Source of the DNA: Kordia sp. SMS9
GTDB lineage: Bacteria; Bacteroidota; Bacteroidia; Flavobacteriales; Flavobacteriaceae
Assembly: GCF_003352465.1 (NCBI RefSeq)
Contig: NZ_CP031153.1
Coordinates: 4,426,001-4,490,000, forward strand
Length of the DNA stretch: 64,000 bases
Reading direction: 5' to 3'
Both the position numbers and the translations under genes were made by a program. How positions within the stretch are numbered: the first letter of the stretch is position 1; every line of letters begins with the position of its first letter. Positions 59,021-64,000 of this stretch are shown piece after piece. The notes beneath the pieces were generated by a model. The model had not been told where the DNA came from. It did no database searches and worked only from the letters and a program-made list of their open reading frames with translations.

Positions 59021-59290
59021 TTATTTTTGAGAAGTTTCTTCTTTTTTTCTAACTTTTGAATCTGCACTGGCTCTTTTAAGCATTTGAAATCCAAAATATA
59101 AAGAAGTCATTGCTATGATTAAGAGCAATATACCTGCAATTACAACACCAATAATAAAGCTTTGAGGCTCTTCTGCTTCAATTTTAGAAGTGTCTTTAAG
59201 TTTTTCTATAGTAGATGGTATTTGCGTAAACAATGTAATAGCGATAAACCCACCAATGCTTAACAAAATAAAACCTAACCCTTTCTTCAT
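59021..59290 (-). CDS. small two-TM membrane protein
   Basis: An 89-residue protein with two membrane helices (LGFILLSIGGFIAITLFTQI; FIIGVVIAGILLLIIAMTSLYFGFQML) joined by an acidic/basic loop (STIEKLKDTSKIEAEEPQS) and a basic C-terminal tail (KRASADSKVRKKEETSQK). No family recognised. Convergent with the SMI1/KNR4 gene, divergent from the accessory operon. Confidence 0.6.
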   Translation of the reverse strand: MKKGLGFILLSIGGFIAITLFTQIPSTIEKLKDTSKIEAEEPQSFIIGVVIAGILLLIIAMTSLYFGFQMLKRASADSKVRKKEETSQK

Positions 59291-59484
59291 ACAATCAAAT
59301 ATAGCTAATTATTTGGAGTCAAATGCATTTTTATAGTTTAAACAGAAGTATCCTTTGTAAATATAAAAACGTATTAATCCTCAAATCTAATGAAGTTTTA
59401 AGTCATTAATATTGATGTTTCGCTACTATATATTTAAAACTAGCTTTGAAATTGTAAACAACTAATAATCATAAAATTAACAAT

Positions 59485-59505
59485 AACTATATCAAGACTA
59501 TAGTT
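59485..59505. promoter_or_regulatory. dyad upstream of the 59548 operon
   Basis: AACTATA-TCAAGAC-TATAGTT is a perfect 7-bp inverted repeat with 7-nt spacer, placed 42 nt before the start codon; outer AACAAT/ATTGTT (59479-59484 and 59511-59516) extend the symmetry. It may be an operator or an mRNA leader hairpin. Confidence 0.4.
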
Positions 59506-59547
59506 GTGAAATTGTTTTAACACAAAAAAATTATAAATCTAGAAATT

Positions 59548-61308
59548 ATGAAAAAAAAAATACTTTTACTGATCTTAATGATCAGTTTTCATTATGTATA
59601 TAGTCAATCTTTTCAAAGAATGGCTATAGCTAAAGGTGTTTACAAATTAGCGCCTAGAGCAAGCAGTAAAGTAACTTCATACTGCTTAGATTTTTCTCGA
59701 AAAGCTCCAACACGAGGAATGGATTATGGAAATATATTAAGTGGTGGAACAGAAGCTATAGTTGAAGTTGTTTCTTCATCCAATAACATTACTAGAATGC
59801 CTTTATATGAGGCAATTAAAAAAGATATTATTGAGATTAAAGGCATGAACTATTTTGATGGTCGTGGTAAAGAAGCACTAACAGAAATCGTAAGTCATGG
59901 AAAACGTCAAGGTTACGATGTTAAAGAATATGAATTTACTTTAAACATGTGGGATTTCATGACAATTTTTGAAAAAAACCAGGTAGAAAGAAATTTAGCA
60001 ATCATGTCAGGGTATTCAGATGCAGGAAGCAGTTCTAGCTTAAAGTTTGTAAACAAAATAGATGATGAAGTACGAATAAAACTAAGGGATAACATACAAC
60101 TATCTTCTCATAAAAATGAAACAGCAATAAAAGGCATTAAGGATATCAACATCAGCTCAAATCCCAAAAAGCAAATTGAAGATCAGGGAAGAGTGTGGGC
60201 TTCGAATGAGCGGAATAACTTATTGAAGCTAAAAAAGGTAGGAGTATATGATGGTACTACTAATGTTAATTTTAATAATGATGGACTAACCATAGATACT
60301 AAAAAAATATATTCAATAATAAAAAACAAGTATGGAATCCCTTCCGATACAAATTCTAAAGATGTATTTGATAATAATTTAGAAAAATGGATAAATCAAC
60401 GACAAAAATATATTGAATCTTCTTTGAAAGAAATAGGGCTTGATGGAAATTTTGACGAACTCGTTAAATCCTATCAAAAATTTAAAGGGGAGAAAATGAC
60501 TGGTAATTTTTCTAACTCTTTGGAAGTAAGGATGAAAAGAGATCTTAATAAAGGGATTTTTATCAGTAAAAAAGGAAAAGTTTACACTACTAAAAAATTA
60601 AAAATATCAAATAAAACAGAACGTGTTTTTGTACTAGAAGATAATATATATGTAAAATTTTCTAATAAAACTCACATAGATAATCTTGATAAAATACTTT
60701 CTAACAGAAAATACCTAAAGGAAGAAATAGAAGTCATTTCGTTTGCCTATGATGGTACTACAAGAGATGCTTTGAAAGAGCTTTTTCCAAATAACCATCT
60801 TGATTTTAGCATAACTTCGATGCAAAAGTTTCGAAAGAAATTAAAAGCTAGTAAAAAGAAATCAATTTTTGTTATGGGCCATATTGAACACGACGCTTTT
60901 GTAGTAAAAAATCAGTCACTAGATGATTTTAAAATTCCCTTAGATGATCTACGAATGCTAGCAAAAGAATTGGATGTCAATATTTTTCCTTTAGGATGCA
61001 ATTCTGGTTCCTCTGGTACAGGTTTAGGAAATACATTTAACTCTATTGATGCATTACATAGGTTAAAACCAGCTTTTGAAAATAACAAAACCATCAAAGG
61101 CTTGTTAAGAGATCTTTCGGGTGATGACCTTAGAATTGTAATTGATGATATTCCTTTTGAAAACAAAGGATATCTAAAAGCACAAATATGTAAAGAAATA
61201 AAACTAGTCGGAACTTCAGGCTTATTAAGCGGTGGAACTCTTGGTCTTATTATATATAAAACCTTAGTAGAGAGTGATGATGATGATGATGATGATGATG
61301 AAAAATAA
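59548..61308 (+). CDS. large secreted protein with CHAT/caspase-fold-like C-terminal region
   Basis: A 586-residue protein I do not recognise as a whole. Signal peptide (ILLLILMISFHYVYSQ). Residues 40-75 include YCLDFSRKAPTRGMDYGN with Cys46. A long helical middle holds charged linkers. Residues 439-570 look like a caspase/CHAT-type protease core: FVMGHIEHDAF (His445 or His448) and NIFPLGCNSGSSG with Cys484, at usual His-Cys spacing. The end is a run of Asp residues. If secreted, the protease-like part acts outside the cytoplasm, unlike classical CHAT defence proteases. It begins a three-gene operon in an AT-rich accessory block. Confidence 0.65.
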   Translation: MKKKILLLILMISFHYVYSQSFQRMAIAKGVYKLAPRASSKVTSYCLDFSRKAPTRGMDYGNILSGGTEAIVEVVSSSNNITRMPLYEAIKKDIIEIKGMNYFDGRGKEALTEIVSHGKRQGYDVKEYEFTLNMWDFMTIFEKNQVERNLAIMSGYSDAGSSSSLKFVNKIDDEVRIKLRDNIQLSSHKNETAIKGIKDINISSNPKKQIEDQGRVWASNERNNLLKLKKVGVYDGTTNVNFNNDGLTIDTKKIYSIIKNKYGIPSDTNSKDVFDNNLEKWINQRQKYIESSLKEIGLDGNFDELVKSYQKFKGEKMTGNFSNSLEVRMKRDLNKGIFISKKGKVYTTKKLKISNKTERVFVLEDNIYVKFSNKTHIDNLDKILSNRKYLKEEIEVISFAYDGTTRDALKELFPNNHLDFSITSMQKFRKKLKASKKKSIFVMGHIEHDAFVVKNQSLDDFKIPLDDLRMLAKELDVNIFPLGCNSGSSGTGLGNTFNSIDALHRLKPAFENNKTIKGLLRDLSGDDLRIVIDDIPFENKGYLKAQICKEIKLVGTSGLLSGGTLGLIIYKTLVESDDDDDDDDEK

Positions 61309-61314
61309 TATACT

Positions 61315-61953
61315 ATGGGACTAACCAATAATAAAAACGCTCCTATTAATGAAATTGTAGGTTTTTTAGAAATATTTGGAAAAAAAGAAATTCAGAAGAT
61401 TAGATCACAATATCCTAACTATGAAGATATTCTTAAACCAGGAATTCTAATGGGAGATAAAGATATAGATGATGAAATAGAAGAATTAAAAGTAAGAACT
61501 CACATAAGTAAAGTAGGTATAAATATCATGATTCAAAAAGCAGATAGTGTTTTACCTAAAATCAAATCAAAATTAAAAATTCATAGTAGGATTCAGTTTA
61601 TTAGTCAAATTACCTTAGCAATCAGTAGCACATTAATTCTTATATATCCACTTGAAGAAATAAATCAAATTAGTAAGTTTCTTTTAGGTATTATTACATT
61701 AGTTCCCTCTTTACTAACCATATATGTCCAACATAAGTCAGGAATTACGGGGTATAATGAAGGAAATTTATCTAAAATATTTAATGATTTGGTAGATCAT
61801 AAACTGAATGCAGAACATTATTTAAGAGAGCTCATTATTCTAGACAAACTAAAACCATCTACATCAATTAAATACGCTCAAGAAACAATCAAAAAATCAA
61901 ATATCATAAGCATAGAAATAAAAAAAATCATTCAAAAATATATAATATCATGA
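61315..61953 (+). CDS. two-TM protein of the accessory operon (SLATT-like?)
   Basis: A 212-residue protein. The N-terminal half is helical and charged (IVGFLEIFGKKEIQKIRSQYPNYEDIL), then two membrane helices (ISQITLAISSTLILIYPL and KFLLGIITLVPSLLTIYVQ), then a helix pair NLSKIFNDLVDHKLNAEHYLRELII and a lysine-rich end. Two-TM plus HxxAxxYLxEL-like helix order resembles SLATT/SMODS-associated pore effectors, but the match is weak. It follows the 59548 gene by 6 nt and overlaps the next by 4 nt. Confidence 0.6.
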   Translation: MGLTNNKNAPINEIVGFLEIFGKKEIQKIRSQYPNYEDILKPGILMGDKDIDDEIEELKVRTHISKVGINIMIQKADSVLPKIKSKLKIHSRIQFISQITLAISSTLILIYPLEEINQISKFLLGIITLVPSLLTIYVQHKSGITGYNEGNLSKIFNDLVDHKLNAEHYLRELIILDKLKPSTSIKYAQETIKKSNIISIEIKKIIQKYIIS

Positions 61954-62354
61954 AACTAAAAACAATCATTACATTCGCGCTTTTATCTATATTATTTATA
62001 AACTGTAAAAGTGAAGAGGAGAAAATGATAGAAAAATTTCTTCAGTACACAAAAAATACAAATATTAAAGAATTAAAAAAAATTAGTTCAAAAAATACTA
62101 GAAAATACTTGAAATTAATCTATGAACCTATACTAAGACTAGGAGATAAAGATGCCAAAGAAAAACTTCAAAAAATGGCTTCTTCCATAAAGTGTACCGT
62201 TGAAGATAAAATAAGTAAATGTAGTTATGCAGATCATCAAGGGAATAAACACTCTTTTAATATATCATTTGTGAATGGATACGATTCTCAAAAAAATGAA
62301 GACAGATTATTTATTGATATTGATAAAAAATACTTTTTCAATAGTACTAATTAA
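61950..62354 (+). CDS. small lipoprotein of the accessory operon
   Basis: A 134-residue lipoprotein (LKTIITFALLSILFINC, lipobox IINC-like) with two Cys in the mature part (IKCTVEDKISKCSYADH), possibly a disulfide. Helical start, then beta strands (NKHSFNISFVNGYDSQ, RLFIDIDKKYFF), as in NTF2-like or DUF4878-type lipoproteins. Its position at the end of the operon could fit an immunity or anchoring role for the secreted upstream protein; that is inference. Confidence 0.6.
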   Translation: MKLKTIITFALLSILFINCKSEEEKMIEKFLQYTKNTNIKELKKISSKNTRKYLKLIYEPILRLGDKDAKEKLQKMASSIKCTVEDKISKCSYADHQGNKHSFNISFVNGYDSQKNEDRLFIDIDKKYFFNSTN

Positions 62355-62421
62355 AAACTTTTATTTTGTGTAAAAATTAGGAATGCTTCAATAATCATGA
62401 ACTTTCTATATCTTCGCTACA

Positions 62422-63201
62422 ATGAATACACTCGATATTAGAACGGTAAACGTAGTTCAATACATAAAACCTTTGCGCGAAGGCGGATCACTTCCTGCCA
62501 TTGTCAAAGCTGACGACGATTTTTTGTATGTGCTCAAATTTAGAGGCGCGGGACAAGGAACGAAAGCGTTGATTGCCGAATTGATCGGTGGCGAATTGGC
62601 GCGTGCTGTCGGTTTAAAAATTCCCGAATTGGTCTTTATGCAGTTAGACGATTCGTTCAGTAAAACAGAACCTGACGAAGAAATTCAAGATTTACTAAAA
62701 TTTAGTGTCGGACTGAATTTAGGACTCCATTTCTTATCAAGTGCCATTACGTTTGATCCTTTGGTCACTACGGTAGATGCAATCACAGCTTCCAAAGTGG
62801 TGTTGCTAGACAGCATTATTAGTAATATTGACAGAACGGTGAAAAACACAAATTTGCTCCATTGGAACAAGGAATTGTGGGTCATTGATAACGGCGCAAG
62901 CTTTTATTTTCATCACAATTGGGCAACTTGGGAAAACCACTTAACACGCACATTTCCGTTGATTAAAGATCACGTATTATTGTCTCAAGCTACAAAATTG
63001 AACGAAATTGCGGCAAATTTTAAAACTATTTTGACGGATGAAAAATTGACAGAAATCATCAATACCATTCCAGAAGATTGGCTGCTTCATGAAGCTGACG
63101 ACTTTTCGCCCAACGACATGCGAACAGCGTATAAAACGTATCTCAAAGCCAAATTGTCCATGATAGATTCACTCATAAAAGAAGCAGAACATGCAAAATA
63201 A
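62422..63201 (+). CDS. HipA-like kinase domain protein
   Basis: A 259-residue protein with a HipA-type kinase core without the N-terminal HipB-coupling domain. Kinase marks: LYVLKFRGAGQGTKALIAELIGGELARAVGLKIPE (Lys and Glu), DSIISNIDRTVKNTNLL (catalytic loop NxDRTxxNxN) and LWVIDNGASF (DNG metal site). Shorter than HipA (about 440). No antitoxin HipB in the window. It is translationally coupled to the DUF3037 gene by an 11-nt overlap, a pairing seen in other bacteria. Phosphorylation target unknown. Confidence 0.85.
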   Translation: MNTLDIRTVNVVQYIKPLREGGSLPAIVKADDDFLYVLKFRGAGQGTKALIAELIGGELARAVGLKIPELVFMQLDDSFSKTEPDEEIQDLLKFSVGLNLGLHFLSSAITFDPLVTTVDAITASKVVLLDSIISNIDRTVKNTNLLHWNKELWVIDNGASFYFHHNWATWENHLTRTFPLIKDHVLLSQATKLNEIAANFKTILTDEKLTEIINTIPEDWLLHEADDFSPNDMRTAYKTYLKAKLSMIDSLIKEAEHAK

Positions 63202-63574
63202 AGTGACTTTCGAATATGCCATTATACGATTCATGCCCAAAGTAGAGCGTGAAGAATTCTTTAATATTGGGGTAATTGTATTTTCGAAACGGAAAAAATT
63301 TCTCGCGCTCAAATATCATGTAGACGTAAAAAAATTGGCTGCATTTTCATGCGAAATTACTTTGGAAGAACTCACACAATATCTAAAAGCTTGGGAAGCC
63401 ATCTGCAAAGGTGCGCCGCATGGTGGAAAAATGGGAACTTTTGAACGCTCTGACCGTTTCCGTTGGTTGGCCGCTTCCAAAAGTACAATGATTCTTTGTT
63501 CGCCAACACATGCAGGTTTAACGGATAATCCACAGCAGGAATTGGATGCTATTTTTGAGGAGTATGTTTGTTAG
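63191..63574 (+). CDS. DUF3037 family protein
   Basis: A 127-residue protein: FEYAIIRFMPKVEREEFFNIGVIVFSKRKKFLALKY, then a helical middle, GKMGTFERSDRFRWLAASKSTMILCSPTHAGLTDNPQQELDAIFEEYV, the DUF3037 pattern. Often encoded next to HipA-like kinases, which suggests regulation of, or modification by, that kinase. Function unknown. The stop codon lies within the tandem GTTAGCT repeat. Confidence 0.88.
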   Translation: MQNKVTFEYAIIRFMPKVEREEFFNIGVIVFSKRKKFLALKYHVDVKKLAAFSCEITLEELTQYLKAWEAICKGAPHGGKMGTFERSDRFRWLAASKSTMILCSPTHAGLTDNPQQELDAIFEEYVC

Positions 63575-63890
63575 CTGTTAGCTGTTAGCTGTTAGCTAAA
63601 ATACTTTTTCTTTTTACATTTAGCGTTTTGTATTTTATATTTTGAGTTTTACATTTTACATTTCTTTTTTTTGATTGTTGTGAGTTGGTCGCTTAGCTTC
63701 TGTTATGAGTTGTTTTTCAATTTAAAATTTAATATTCACAATTCAACATTATAACTTCTTTATTTGTTGCGGGTTAAATCAAAACGTAAACTACTAAACT
63801 CATAAACTCATAAACCTATAAACTTCATAAACGCATTAGATTTACTATCTTAATCAAAAAGGTGAAAAACCTAAAACTACTATATGTATT
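63575..63890. other. intergenic tract with tandem GTTAGCT repeat and degenerate AT text
   Basis: GTTAGCT is present four times without interruption (63570-63597), the first copy including the stop codon of the DUF3037 gene. Then follow degenerate words (ATTCAACATT at 63741, CTCATAAACT near 63800) like those at 28618-28920 and 38422-38551. No gene or clear hairpin. Confidence 0.55.
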
Positions 63891-64000
63891 ATGAAGAAAT
63901 ATCTCTTTTTATTCGCCGTATATTTTAATGCGATTGTTCTCTTTGCACAAGAAAAGCCTACGGAATATCCTGATTTTATGGGACAAGAACTTGCTGCAAT
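63891..64000 (+). CDS. start of a secreted protein, truncated by the window edge
   Basis: ATG at 63891 opens a frame to the window end. It has a signal peptide (KKYLFLFAVYFNAIVLFAQ) followed by EKPTEYPDFMGQELAA. The mature start is too short for assignment. A promoter was not located in the preceding repeat tract. Confidence 0.7.
   Translation, partial: MKKYLFLFAVYFNAIVLFAQEKPTEYPDFMGQELAA

Noticed and set aside
1..64000. CRISPR arrays, tRNA and rRNA genes
   Set aside because: No regularly spaced 25-40-nt repeats and no cloverleaf or rRNA-like stretches were seen; the tandem repeats present are 7-bp microsatellites.

Overview
The window is AT-rich chromosomal DNA from a marine-type member of Bacteroidetes, family Flavobacteriaceae. 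A Kordia-like organism is my best guess, but the sequence does not prove the genus. The evidence is: TTG-N19/20-TAnnTTTG promoters; SusC-type TonB receptors with a carboxypeptidase-like N-terminal domain; many small secreted proteins and lipoproteins; LodA/LodB-type quinoprotein pairs; short double-glycine RiPP-like peptides; and flavobacterial conserved proteins (TIGR02757, DUF2461, DUF72, BatA, DUF3037). I saw no rRNA, tRNA or CRISPR array.

Layout. 1-4.5 kb: partial secreted protein, regulatory-domain surface protein, TIGR02757 protein, large FAD enzyme. 4.7-8.1 kb: accessory block with a two-gene winged-helix-like module bracketed by attC-core-like motifs, the first parDE locus and a lipoprotein. 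8.3-12.6 kb: degenerate histidine phosphatase and the first LodB/LodA pair. 13-16 kb: methyltransferase, MarR regulator, S41 protease. 16.1-19.0 kb: a complete 2,870-bp IS1595-family element with 25-bp inverted ends and an 8-bp target duplication. It carries a transposase, three or four passenger ORFs and a probable structured RNA with a pseudoknot. It sits 2 nt upstream of an unknown ORF, followed by a second parDE locus. 20.5-24.7 kb: BatA, dihydroorotase-like pseudoenzyme, membrane protein and esterase operon. 24.7-31 kb: lectin and conserved proteins. 31.2-35.5 kb: lanthipeptide-like precursor, DUF2461 and the second LodB/LodA pair. 35.7-38.4 kb: RNA helicase, three tandem acidic GG peptides (one decayed) and a TruA-type enzyme. 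39-45 kb: OMPLA-like barrel, a histidine-phosphatase/CX5R-phosphatase fusion, a frameshifted lanthipeptide-like precursor, M20 hydrolase and FMN-binding glutamate-synthase-like protein. 45-50 kb: TPR/LuxR regulator facing two large secreted proteins, then a third lanthipeptide-like precursor. 50-58.3 kb: M1 peptidase, PQQ-type dehydrogenase with cytochrome c, TonB receptor. 58.5-64 kb: SMI1/KNR4 protein, a three-gene accessory operon (secreted CHAT-like protein, two-TM protein, lipoprotein), HipA-like kinase with DUF3037, and the start of one more secreted protein.

How parts fit. The two parDE loci have near-identical operators and could cross-regulate. The two LodA/LodB pairs are each a quinoprotein oxidase with the flavoprotein thought to mature its cofactor. 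The lanthipeptide-like precursors share a 5' leader but have no modification enzyme in this window, so they would need enzymes encoded elsewhere. The candidates I find most novel are the IS-borne structured RNA, the fused double phosphatase, the attC-bracketed two-gene module, the 59.5-62.4 kb operon and the tandem acidic GG peptides.
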